From positions 1 through 12,367 of the forward strand of contig SFQY01000051.1 of the NCBI GenBank assembly GCA_004562395.1: a stretch of DNA of 12,367 bases. The letters run 5' to 3'. This DNA is from a bacterium. Its GTDB lineage: Bacteria; Bacillota; Clostridia; Oscillospirales; Oscillospiraceae. The notes below the pieces were generated by a model, which was given only the letters and a program-made list of their open reading frames with translations, ran no database searches and was not told the DNA's origin. Positions 1-6,246 of this stretch are shown one piece after another (position 1 is the stretch's first letter; each line of letters starts with the position of its first letter). Position numbers and translations under genes: made by a program.

Positions 1-98
1 GTAAGATGTCGCCGTTCCTCATCCGCCCCAGTGTGCGCACTGGGGCACCTTCCCCCCGGGGGAAGGTATTGCCCACTGCGCAGCTAAACGATCATTTA
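1..98. repeat. Right part of a palindromic repeat element, truncated by the window edge
   Basis: Positions 17-56 are identical over 40 bases to 9708-9747, including the small palindrome CCCCAGTGTGCGCACTGGGG and the start of a CTTCCCCC/GGGGGAAG hairpin. The block ends with TAAACGATCATTTA at 85-98, the short motif that closes the other elements of this window. The left end lies outside the window. It is non-coding; no gene is seen in positions 1-165. Confidence 0.8.
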
Positions 99-165
99 CA
101 GCCACGGCGATACTGGGGGAGCTGTTCGGGAAGTATTGGGATACTTTCGCGTCAAACAACTCTCT

Positions 166-198
166 AAAAAAGGCAGCGACCTGCGCCGCTGCCTTTTT
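166..198 (-). terminator. Rho-independent terminator of the mntP-vanZ-lipoprotein operon
   Basis: A seven-base-pair stem (GGCAGCG at 172-178 with CGCTGCC at 187-193) has an 8-nt loop. It is flanked by A6 on the left and T5 on the right, so it can work in both directions. It begins just after the stop codon of the lipoprotein gene on the minus strand. Confidence 0.9.
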
Positions 199-201
199 CT
201 G

Positions 202-750
202 TCAGATCACGAATTTCAGCTCTCCGCCGGCCACCGTCTGGAAGGCGTCCACAAAGGACTGGGCCGTCATGTCCAGGCTGCTGCTGAGCATAATCAGCAT
301 CACCACATCGGCATAGCCCGCTGCCATCACATCGTCCGCGGACACGCAGATCCACTTGGCAGGATCGATGCCGGCCTTCATATCCTCGGCCACTGTCTTG
401 CTGTCCTCACCGGGGGCGACCCGGACCATGACCATGGAGAAGGCAATGGAGCCGATCATGGGTTCCAGCACCGCCGCCTCGGTGATCCGGGAGGCATCCT
501 CCAGGCCGGTGTAGCTCTTCAGGGCCCACTGGCCGTCCTCACTGGTATCCGCCAGGTTCAGGGTGGTCACGCCGCCGGCAAATTCCACGGGGCGCTCCGC
601 GATCACACGGTTCAGCAGGTCCTCCATGGTCCCTTCCAGGGTGGCCGCGGCGGTGGGTGCGGTGGTCTCCTCCGAAGCCTTACCGCCGCAGGCGGTCAGC
701 AGGGAAGCCAGCATGGCCAGAGCCAAACAAACAGATAAAAGCTTTTTCAT
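202..750 (-). CDS. Putative lipoprotein, DUF4358-like
   Basis: A 182-residue secreted lipoprotein. Residues 1-20 form a signal peptide with a Lys-Lys start and hydrophobic core, ending in the lipobox LLTAC, so Cys21 should be lipidated and the protein held on the outer face of the membrane. The mature part is acidic and Thr/Ala-rich at first. It then has the motifs IGSIAFSMVMVRV and DPAKWICVSADDV, which I recall from the DUF4358 family of unknown function; that assignment is from memory. The start is supported by GGAGG about 6 nt upstream. It is the last gene of the mntP-vanZ operon: its ATG begins directly next to the vanZ stop codon, and a terminator follows. Its position under a manganese riboswitch hints at a cell-envelope or metal-related role, which is inference. 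Confidence 0.8.
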   Translation of the reverse strand: MKKLLSVCLALAMLASLLTACGGKASEETTAPTAAATLEGTMEDLLNRVIAERPVEFAGGVTTLNLADTSEDGQWALKSYTGLEDASRITEAAVLEPMIGSIAFSMVMVRVAPGEDSKTVAEDMKAGIDPAKWICVSADDVMAAGYADVVMLIMLSSSLDMTAQSFVDAFQTVAGGELKFVI

Positions 751-1221
751 TTACATATCCTCCAAAGATTGGTTGGCAATGCTCTTTTTCGCGGATCTCC
801 TCTGAAAATAAGCATGCCCAAGGCAGAGCAAAATCATACCTGTCAGTACACCGGCGCTGTCGATGGCCACGTCTTTGATGCTGCAGCACCGGCCCGGAAC
901 GAACCGCTGAATGGTCTCATCCACACAGGCGGCCGCGACGCCCCAGAGCAGGGGCCAGACCGTTTTCTTTCCCAGCATTCCGGCCAGCCATCCAAGGCAC
1001 ATGCCCAGCGCCGTAAACTCCGTGAAATGCGCGGCCTTGCGGAGCAGACCGCCGCCGGTTTCCGTCCCGCCGCCGGGCATCAGTCCCGCCAGCAGATCCC
1101 CGATCCAGTCGCTGAAGGCCCCGGACACCGTCCCGGGCAAAAGGGAATTGCCCCAGATGAAGGCCAGGTTGCAGATCAGCAGCGCGGCGCACAGCCGCAT
1201 ACGCTTGTCCGTCCGGATCAT
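751..1221 (-). CDS. VanZ-family membrane protein
   Basis: A 156-residue VanZ-like protein. VanZ proteins are small multi-span membrane proteins; the founding member gives low-level teicoplanin resistance, but most homologues have unknown roles. Seen here are an N-terminal hydrophobic segment (about 10-27), the conserved RKAAHFTEF motif followed by a hydrophobic span, the DETIQRFVPGR motif, and the SIKDVAIDSAGV motif with a final span. The ATG shares four bases with the mntP stop codon (ATGA overlap), which implies translational coupling; no strong ribosome binding site is visible. A second in-frame Met at residue 8 could also serve as the start. The stop codon abuts the ATG of the lipoprotein gene. 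The substrate is unknown, and resistance should not be inferred. Confidence 0.85.
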   Translation of the reverse strand: MIRTDKRMRLCAALLICNLAFIWGNSLLPGTVSGAFSDWIGDLLAGLMPGGGTETGGGLLRKAAHFTEFTALGMCLGWLAGMLGKKTVWPLLWGVAAACVDETIQRFVPGRCCSIKDVAIDSAGVLTGMILLCLGHAYFQRRSAKKSIANQSLEDM

Positions 1222-1790
1222 GGCAGCAGCCCCAGATGCTCCAGCAGGATCTTCAGACCCAGCAGGATCAGAATGACACCTCCGGCGATCTGGGCTTTTT
1301 TCTCATACCGGCTGCCGAACACGTTGCCGATTTTCACACCCAGAGCGGACAGGGCGCAGGTACACACGCCGATGAAAACCGCCGCCATCAGAATATTCAC
1401 ATTGCCCACCATGGCCAGGGAAATTCCCACCGCCAAAGCGTCGATGGAAGTGGCCACCGCCATGACGAACATGGTTCTGACGGACATGTCCGCGTCCGCG
1501 CCGCACTCGGCGCACTCCGTGGAGAAGGCCTCCTTGAGCATATTCGCCCCGATGAAGGCCAGCAGGAGGAACGCCACCCAGTGGTCAAACGCCTCAATGG
1601 CCTCCGCGAACATCGCTCCAAGGAAAAAACCGATCACCGGCATCAGGGCCTGAAAGCCGCCGAACCAAAGGCCGCAGGTCAGCTCCGCCTTCACCGTCGC
1701 CTTTTTCATGGCGAGGCCCTTGCACACGGACACCGCAAAGGCGTCCATACTCAGCCCCACCGCCAGCAGCAGCAATTCTCCGATTCCCAT
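1218..1790 (-). CDS. mntP: Manganese efflux pump MntP
   Basis: A 190-residue integral membrane protein of the MntP (former DUF204) family, which exports Mn2+ from the cytoplasm. It shows the two-repeat layout: SMDAFAVS with Asp16 in the first half and SIDALAVG with Asp117 in the second. These are the paired acidic residues in membrane helices known to matter in E. coli MntP. About six hydrophobic segments are visible. A central hydrophilic loop carries TECAECGADAD (residues 91-101), a Cys/Asp cluster that may touch metal. The start is set by GGAGG at 1800-1804, 9 nt upstream. It is the first gene of the operon and lies behind a yybP-ykoY manganese riboswitch, which independently supports the function. 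The stop overlaps the vanZ start. Confidence 0.95.
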   Translation of the reverse strand: MGIGELLLLAVGLSMDAFAVSVCKGLAMKKATVKAELTCGLWFGGFQALMPVIGFFLGAMFAEAIEAFDHWVAFLLLAFIGANMLKEAFSTECAECGADADMSVRTMFVMAVATSIDALAVGISLAMVGNVNILMAAVFIGVCTCALSALGVKIGNVFGSRYEKKAQIAGGVILILLGLKILLEHLGLLP

Positions 1791-1836
1791 AAAAAATAAC
1801 CTCCGTACTCTTCAGTAATCTGACCAGCACAGAAGT

Positions 1837-1952
1837 CATGAAAAGAAGAGACTGAGCCGGTCCGCAAAAGTCTCGTCATTTCAGGCTGAACCGGGGTTGC
1901 CCCAGTATGTCGATCCAGTCCCGCGTATTTCGCGCCGACTACTCCCTCTTCC
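1837..1952 (-). ncRNA. yybP-ykoY manganese riboswitch (aptamer about 1864-1952)
   Basis: The RNA begins within a few bases of the predicted transcription start and contains the hallmarks of this class: GAGGGAGTAG near the 5' end, GACATA in the middle and CGAGACTTTTGC at the 3' end. GGAAGAG (1946-1952) can pair with CTTTTGC (1864-1870) to form P1, with one mismatch and one G-U pair. Inner hairpins such as GGGGCAACCCC fit the other helices. Overlapping P1, GAGACT (1869-1874) can instead pair with AGTCTC (1848-1853), followed by TTCTTTTC. This looks like a terminator that Mn2+-stabilised P1 would prevent, giving the ON switch expected for this family. The 6-bp stem with a 15-nt loop is modest, and a further CTCTTC/GAAGAG pairing near the ribosome binding site means translational control is not excluded. 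Confidence 0.88.
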
Positions 1953-1959
1953 AGGGCAA

Positions 1960-1988
1960 ATTATAACAAAATGTTCCCGGTTAGTCAA
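1960..1988 (-). promoter_or_regulatory. Sigma-A-type promoter of the mntP operon
   Basis: TTGACT (1983-1988) and a perfect TATAAT (1960-1965) are separated by 17 bp. The predicted start near 1953 coincides with the 5' edge of the riboswitch. Confidence 0.93.
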
Positions 1989-2119
1989 GGCAAACAGGGA
2001 AATGGTCATAATTATTTTACAAAAAATGCGAGCAGCAGCATTTTGCGTTTCCACCCGTCCCGTCATCTCCCGGAGAAAGCCGCCAACCACGCATCCAACC
2101 CATGAGTGGATGGAGCGCC

Positions 2120-2331
2120 AAATGATCGTTTATGCGGCCTAACGGCCCCCTCTGACGAGGGGGCTGTCAGCGAAGCTGACTGGGGGAGAGAACGCCTGAA
2201 AGCTTTCGCATTCCTGGTAAATCCGGGAAAAGACGGAACGTTTTCTCTCCCTCAGTCGCTTCGCGACAGCTCCCTCATCAGAGGGAGCCTTGTGGGTGCG
2301 CAGTAACCAACGAAGCATAAACTGTCCTTTG
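2120..2331. repeat. Palindromic repeat element with CTCCCTC-type core and short terminal inverted repeats
   Basis: The left end is AAATGATCGTTTA (2120-2132). The right end is a degraded complement, TAAACTGTCCTTTG (2318-2331). Inside are two inverted arms, 2144-2193 and about 2240-2290. Each arm holds a CCCTCTGA.GAGGG hairpin and a small CTGTC.GCGAAGC hairpin. The right arm (2232-2291) matches 12308-12367 in inverted orientation at 59 of 60 positions. It sits between the asparaginase terminator and the mntP promoter region. No gene is seen in 1990-2340. Confidence 0.85.
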
Positions 2332-2336
2332 GATTT

Positions 2337-2379
2337 CAGAAAACGGCGCCTGCTTTCCCGGTTTGGAAAGCAGGCGCCG
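2337..2379 (-). terminator. Terminator downstream of the asparaginase gene
   Basis: A perfect 15-bp stem (2344-2358 with 2365-2379) and a 6-nt loop follow the stop codon by 5 nt. On the minus strand it is followed by TTTTC. It closes the dtxR-to-asparaginase run. Confidence 0.9.
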
Positions 2380-2384
2380 GTGGA

Positions 2385-3374
2385 TTATGGTGTGATTTCT
2401 CCGGCCAGGTTCCGGGCAAAAAGCTCCGCGATGCCCTCCGGCTCCAGGCCCTGGCCCAGGGCCCACATCAGTTTGGTCATGGCGGCCTCGCTGGTCATGT
2501 CCCGGCCCTGGATAACCCCCAGCTCCAGCAGCTTGGCCCCCACCTGGTAGATCTCCAGGTTGGCGCTGTCATAGAGGCACTGGGTGGTGACCACCACGCT
2601 GATCCCGTCCTCCACCGCCCGGCGGATGCCCCGCAGGCCCTTGTGCAGCACGTTGACGCCGCCCAGGCCGAAGGCTTCAATGACAATGCCCTTGTAGCCC
2701 ATGGCAGCCAGCATATCAAAAACCGCCGGATTCAGCCCGGGAGTCAGTTTCAGGAGGAACACATTTTCACTCAGCTTCGGACACAGCCGGGCCTCGCCAG
2801 TGCGCCGGGGCAGCACCGTGCTGTCCACCACCAGCCCCCGGTTGCTGACCTGGGCGGCATAGCGGGCATTGACGCTCTCGAAGGCCGAAAAGCCCGAGGC
2901 CCGGACCTTCACCGCCCGGCAGCCCAGCATCACCTTCCGGTCGAAAGCCAGAAACACCCCGGGATATCCCGACGCGGCCATGGCGAAGGCAGTTCGCAGG
3001 TTATCCGGTCCGTCCGAAAGCATGTCCGCCAAAGGCAGCTGAGAACCGGTGAACACCACCGGCAGGTCGATATCCGGCAGCATGAAGGTCACGGCGGAGG
3101 CCGTATAGGCCATGGTATCGGTGCCGTGGGACACCACAATGCCGTCGTACCCTTCCCGGTTATCAAAAATGCTCCCGGCGATGAGCTGCCACTCCTGGGG
3201 CCGGATATTGGAGGAATCCAGGCACATCACATCCCGGACGGCAATGTCGTAATAGGTCCGAAGCTGCTCCAGCTCCCGCTCCATCACCTGGCTGCGGTGA
3301 GGCTCCAGGCCCTGGCCCCCGGGTACGGAGGCAATGGTACCGCCGGTGGTCAGCAGCAGGATTTTCTTCTTCAT
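2385..3374 (-). CDS. ansA: Type I (cytosolic-like) L-asparaginase
   Basis: A 329-residue asparaginase/glutaminase-family enzyme that hydrolyses L-asparagine to aspartate and ammonia. It has no signal peptide, so it should be cytoplasmic. The catalytic motifs are visible: TTGGTIAS with Thr13 as the expected nucleophile, an SSNI segment near residue 55, SHGTDTMAYT with the Thr85-Asp86 pair, and Lys156 in the position of the family's catalytic lysine. The length suits the family. The start MKKKILLL is chosen because AAGGAGG lies 7-8 nt upstream; a longer reading from 3425 would overlap azlD and add residues without family features. It lies 26 nt after azlD, so the two are probably co-transcribed, and a terminator follows. 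Preference for Asn over Gln cannot be read from the sequence. Confidence 0.93.
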   Translation of the reverse strand: MKKKILLLTTGGTIASVPGGQGLEPHRSQVMERELEQLRTYYDIAVRDVMCLDSSNIRPQEWQLIAGSIFDNREGYDGIVVSHGTDTMAYTASAVTFMLPDIDLPVVFTGSQLPLADMLSDGPDNLRTAFAMAASGYPGVFLAFDRKVMLGCRAVKVRASGFSAFESVNARYAAQVSNRGLVVDSTVLPRRTGEARLCPKLSENVFLLKLTPGLNPAVFDMLAAMGYKGIVIEAFGLGGVNVLHKGLRGIRRAVEDGISVVVTTQCLYDSANLEIYQVGAKLLELGVIQGRDMTSEAAMTKLMWALGQGLEPEGIAELFARNLAGEITP

Positions 3375-3400
3375 GTGCTTCCTCCTTGTTCGTTCCGCCG

Positions 3401-3712
3401 TCAGGCAAGCAGCGCCAGCACCCACTCCGTCACCAGCACCGCCGCGCTGCTGCTGATGGCCACCACAATGAGGCTCTTGCCCCGGTAGGCCAGAATCACC
3501 GCCACGATCAGCGCCGCCGCGCCGCTGACAATGGAAGCGGTGCTGCTCAAAATGGCGGGAAAGGTCATGGCAGTCAGGCAGCAGTAGGGTACATAGTACA
3601 GAAACGACCGCAGGAACCGGCTTTTGATGGGTTTGCGGAAAATGGTCAGCGGCAGGGCGCGGATCAGGTAGGTGGTCAGCGCCATGGCGAAAATGTACAG
3701 ATAAATGCTCAC
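3401..3712 (-). CDS. azlD: AzlD-family branched-chain amino acid transport subunit
   Basis: A 103-residue AzlD-type membrane protein, the small partner of AzlC. Together they form the LIV-E type exporter known from 4-azaleucine resistance in Bacillus. Three to four hydrophobic segments are visible, with the family-like pieces TYLIRALPLTIFR, FLRSFLYYVPYCCLTAMTFPAI and a C-terminal double span (abridged here; residues about 12-60 and 65-103). The start is a GTG that shares four bases with the azlC stop (GTGA) and is preceded by GAGGAGG inside azlC, so translation is coupled. The open frame runs further upstream inside azlC, but that extension is a shadow. The asparaginase gene follows after 26 nt. 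Confidence 0.88.
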   Translation of the reverse strand: MSIYLYIFAMALTTYLIRALPLTIFRKPIKSRFLRSFLYYVPYCCLTAMTFPAILSSTASIVSGAAALIVAVILAYRGKSLIVVAISSSAAVLVTEWVLALLA

Positions 3713-4431
3713 GCTGCCGCCTCCTCTTCCTCCCGGACGGGGAACAGCGCCGCGCAGACGGCAGCCGCCGCCACGGTGCAGATCACGATGGAGATGCCCG
3801 CCGAGACGGTCTTCAGCGCCGGGACCCAGGCAAAGAGGCTGCTGAGGATCAGCGCCAGCACCGCCGCCGCCAGAATTTTGGCCTCCTTTTTGGCGGGAGG
3901 CACCACAATGGCGATGAACATGCCGTAGAGCATGACTCCCAGAGCCGCCCGGATGGACACCGGCAGCACGGATCCCGCCAGGGCCCCGCACAGGGTGCCC
4001 AAGGTCCAGCCGATCAGGGGAAGGGTTCCCAGTCCCAGCAGAAAGGGCACCGTCAGAGGCTCCACCCGGGCCATGGCCAGGGCAAAGATCTCGTCAGTAT
4101 TGAAAAAGGCGATCAGAAGCCTGGGCAGAAGGCCGATCCGCTCCCCCATCCGCTGGCTCAGGGCCAGACTCATCAGGGCGTAGCGGCTGTTGATCACCAG
4201 CTGGGTCAGCACCATCTCCCACAGGGTCGCCCCGGCCACGATCAGGGTCAGGCCGGCGAACTGTCCCGCGCTGGTCAGATTGGTGATGGAGATCAGGGTA
4301 GCGTCCAGCGCCTTCAGGCCCTGAGCCGCTGCCATGGCTCCGAAGCCGAAGCTGACGGAGAAATATCCCATGCCCACCGGCAGCCCCGTCTGTACGCCGA
4401 ATTGATATTCTTTCCACTTCATTGCATTCAC
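3709..4431 (-). CDS. azlC: AzlC-family branched-chain amino acid exporter subunit
   Basis: A 240-residue AzlC-type permease, the main membrane subunit of the AzlCD transporter. The N-terminal part has the family signature around PVGMGYFSVSFGFGAMA (residues about 18-34), then NLTSAGQFAG and NSRYALMSLALS, with five to seven hydrophobic spans overall. The C-terminal tail is a short Glu/Ala stretch. The substrate is predicted as branched-chain amino acids from the family; the neighbouring asparaginase raises the option of another amino acid. The ribosome binding site before the first ATG is weak, and a second ATG at residue 4 is an alternative start. It lies 55 nt after the ATC-hydrolase-like gene, with GC-rich inverted repeats but no T-run in the gap. 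It overlaps azlD by four bases. Confidence 0.92.
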   Translation of the reverse strand: MNAMKWKEYQFGVQTGLPVGMGYFSVSFGFGAMAAAQGLKALDATLISITNLTSAGQFAGLTLIVAGATLWEMVLTQLVINSRYALMSLALSQRMGERIGLLPRLLIAFFNTDEIFALAMARVEPLTVPFLLGLGTLPLIGWTLGTLCGALAGSVLPVSIRAALGVMLYGMFIAIVVPPAKKEAKILAAAVLALILSSLFAWVPALKTVSAGISIVICTVAAAAVCAALFPVREEEEAAA

Positions 4432-4486
4432 TCTGTCATTTCTTCAGAATTATTCCGCCCCGGGGGCGTCCGGAAACCGGGTTTCC

Positions 4487-4981
4487 TTATTTCTTGTGAT
4501 ACCGCAGGGAACACACATCGTCGCCCTTGGCGATGCACTTGGGCAGGTCCAGCACCGCGCCGTAGCACTCCCCGATGCCGTGGTCGCCGCACATGGCGAT
4601 GTCGCAGAGGGTGGCGATCTGCTCATCGCTGCACCCGGCCTTCTGCCAGGCCTTCACCAGAGGGCAGTAGTGAAAATCGATGGACAGGGTATCGTCGGTG
4701 CTTTCCAGCACGTCCATCTCAAACACCAGCTGGGCAGGCTTGGTAAACAGGGTCTTCCGCAGGCCCTTCAGGCTGTCGGTGCCGCCCTTCTTCACCAGCT
4801 CCGCCCCCTGGGACAGGCCGCAGCGGCGGACGGCGGCGCTGCCGAAATCCGTCCAGTCCAGCCCCCGCTTCCCGGCCTCGTCGCACAGCAGATACAGTCA
4901 GTGGGCCCGATGCTCCAGCTGAGCCCGGATGGCCTGCAGGATCCCGTTTTTGTACTTCGGTTCGTTTTTTACAATGCTCAT
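4487..4981 (-). pseudogene. L-2-amino-thiazoline-4-carboxylic acid hydrolase-like gene with an in-frame UGA
   Basis: An open reading frame of 165 codons, start and stop included, is interrupted by one TGA at codon 28 (4898-4900). The reading frame before and after is the same, so this is not a frameshift. The product resembles the Firmicutes proteins annotated as L-2-amino-thiazoline-4-carboxylic acid hydrolase, from the C-terminal motifs FHYCPLVKAWQKAGCSDEQI, CDIAMCGDHGIGE and LPKCIAKGDDVCSLR. The position fits a Trp (HRAH-stop-LYLL, where relatives as I recall carry W), so one TGG to TGA change would explain it. The start has GGAGG 9 nt upstream. Everything else looks intact, so the change is recent, a sequencing error, or read through. 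A GTG restart at 4795 would give only the C-terminal 102 residues. It is co-directional with the Cys-rich gene (38 nt upstream) and azlC (55 nt downstream). Confidence 0.8.
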
Positions 4982-5019
4982 GTTCTCTTTCCTCCATCCT
5001 GTCGGATGATTTTTTGCGT

Positions 5020-5376
5020 TCAGCGCTGAATGCCCTGATACTCCATCAGCTCCAGCACCTTCTGCCCCCGTTCGGTCAGGGCCATGCTGCCCCGGACGGG
5101 ATACGCCTCATAGGCGCCGTCCCCAAAGCCACGGAGGGGCTTGTCAAAATCCAGAGAGATCAGCCCCTTTTTCTCCAGGCACTGCAGCAAAAGGCTCATT
5201 TCCTCCCGGTCCCCTTCCTCCAGGTACACCGGCGTAAGGTCCCCCAGCTTCCGGGCCACCGGCAAAAAGGGGATCTGACCCAGGGTGTTCAGAAAAGCGA
5301 TCTCCTTTTCTGTCAGCACCAGTTCTCTGGCGCAGCAGCGGTCACAGCCGCCGCAGTTTCCGCAGCATTCGGACAT
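5020..5376 (-). CDS. Small Cys-rich protein with possible winged-helix domain
   Basis: A 118-residue hypothetical protein. The N-terminus has six cysteines in 12 residues (CCGNCGGCDRCC, residues 4-15), likely a metal or Fe-S binding site. The rest is a soluble alpha/beta sequence. ARKLGDLTPVYLEEGDREEMSLL (abridged; residues about 42-64) could be an early helix region, followed by LQCLEKKGLISLDFD. The end, ALTERGQKVLELM, looks like the wing and final helix of MarR- or FeoC-like winged-helix proteins. This fold is inferred by eye. The start is chosen because GGAGG lies 6 nt before this ATG; the ATG two codons earlier touches the ribosome binding site. It lies 79 nt after the DtxR-type repressor and 38 nt before the ATC-hydrolase-like gene. 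I do not recognise a named family. Confidence 0.8.
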   Translation of the reverse strand: MSECCGNCGGCDRCCARELVLTEKEIAFLNTLGQIPFLPVARKLGDLTPVYLEEGDREEMSLLLQCLEKKGLISLDFDKPLRGFGDGAYEAYPVRGSMALTERGQKVLELMEYQGIQR

Positions 5377-5455
5377 GGTCATCCTCCTTGATTCAATTCC
5401 GTCTCCGCCCATCGTACAGGATCAGTTTATCCCGATCCCGGCGGATCATGCCGCG

Positions 5456-5833
5456 TCATTTGGGAGCGTCCAAGCCTGCCGCGTAGCGCTTGATGGCCTG
5501 GAAGGACTCGTCGGAGATGTCATGCTCCAGCTTGCAGGCATCGGCGGTGGCTGTCTGCTCGCTGACTCCCAGGCGGATCAGAAGACTGGAAAGCAGGGTG
5601 TGGCGCTCATAGATCTTTTCCGCAATCTCCCGGCCGCTGTCAGTCAGGGTCAGAGCCCCATCCCTGTCCATGCGGATATAGTCCCCCTTGCGCAGGATTC
5701 CCATGGCCCGGGAAACGCTGGGCTTGGAGTAACCCAGATACTCCCCCACATCCACGGAGCGCACAAAGCCGCTGCGCTTCGACAGTACCAGAATGGCCTC
5801 CAGATACATCTCTCCGGATTCATGCATGCTCAT
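5456..5833 (-). CDS. DtxR-family metal-dependent transcriptional repressor, iron-type ligands
   Basis: A 125-residue repressor with an N-terminal winged helix (about 1-65; VGEYLGYSKPSVSRAMGIL carries the recognition helix) and a metal-binding dimerisation domain (about 66-125), but no SH3-like third domain. In that length it resembles MntR. The ligand residues, however, match DtxR/IdeR: Met9 in EMYLE (DtxR Met10), and Cys100, Glu103 and His104 in CKLEH (DtxR Cys102, Glu105, His106), plus His78 in the YERH motif. MntR has Asp8 and Glu99 at the selectivity positions, so I predict iron rather than manganese sensing. The start is supported by GGAGGGG 6 nt upstream and by the promoter; a longer frame up to 6190 runs through repeats and is rejected. 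It heads the co-directional run down to the asparaginase gene. Confidence 0.92.
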   Translation of the reverse strand: MSMHESGEMYLEAILVLSKRSGFVRSVDVGEYLGYSKPSVSRAMGILRKGDYIRMDRDGALTLTDSGREIAEKIYERHTLLSSLLIRLGVSEQTATADACKLEHDISDESFQAIKRYAAGLDAPK

Positions 5834-5855
5834 GACAGTCCCCTCCTTTTTCCAT

Positions 5856-5884
5856 AGAATACCACATTGCCGCCTCAAATGCAA
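5856..5884 (-). promoter_or_regulatory. Probable promoter of the DtxR-type gene
   Basis: TTGCAT (5879-5884) and TATTCT (5856-5861) with a 17-bp spacer give a short leader of about 16 nt with the ribosome binding site. No clear DtxR box was seen. A perfect 11-bp inverted repeat (5906-5916 with 5926-5936) lies just upstream. Confidence 0.7.
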
Positions 5885-5951
5885 CCGTTTCCCCGAAGAC
5901 GGAACCATCCCCGGAACCCCAGACTTTCCGGGGATGAGGAGTACATAAGAG

Positions 5952-6231
5952 AAATTGGAATTTGTCAGACTGCCGGAACGCGATCCCCCCGCTCCCCGCA
6001 ATGACAGCGTAAGACCAACGCGCACACGTTCCCCCCACCTGTCATTGCGAACCAGTCCGCAGACTGGTGCGGCAATCCGTTTCCCCTTGCAGCATTGCGA
6101 ATTCGTACCTGCCACAAAAAGGAGAACGGATTGCCACGTCGCTGCGCTCCTCGCAATGACAGTGATAGACGGTACTCCGGTGCTTAACATTGCCCAAAGG
6201 GGGGAGCCAAGAAATCGTCAAATTCCAATTT
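5952..6231. repeat. 280-bp repeat element with TCATTGCGA core and AAATTGGAATTTG termini
   Basis: The ends are perfect 13-bp inverted repeats: AAATTGGAATTTG (5952-5964) and CAAATTCCAATTT (6219-6231). The core 6039-6162 starts CTGTCATTGCGA and ends TCGCAATGACAG. It has two different arms, an ACCAGTCCGCAGACTGGT hairpin arm and a GTCGCTGCGCTCC arm, each next to GGCAATCCG or its complement. A decayed extra arm ending in CGCAATGACAG lies at about 5985-6007. The core matches 7417-7540 in inverted orientation at about 100 of 124 positions. No gene is seen here. Confidence 0.85.
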
Positions 6232-6246
6232 ATCGGGCAGTGGCAG

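Noticed and set aside
751..1221. VanZ gene as a glycopeptide-resistance determinant
   Set aside because: No other van genes are present; most VanZ homologues are not resistance genes.
136..1799. Plus-strand open frames opposite the mntP operon
   Set aside because: They overlap three well-supported minus-strand genes and lack start signals.
2020..2050. AAAATGC/GCATTTT hairpin followed by T-run on the minus strand
   Set aside because: It lies between the asparaginase terminator and the mntP promoter with no gene upstream to end; the stem is weak.
3713..3991. Upstream extension of azlD within azlC
   Set aside because: Out-of-frame reading of azlC with no membrane segments; the GTG at 3712 fits the family length.
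5906..5936. Perfect 11-bp inverted repeat upstream of the DtxR-type gene
   Set aside because: No T-run on either strand, so it is not called a terminator; it does not resemble a DtxR box. It may belong to the repeat cluster.
5834..6190. N-terminal extension of the DtxR-type protein
   Set aside because: The extension runs through the promoter and the TCATTGCGA repeat; a good ribosome binding site precedes the internal ATG at 5833.
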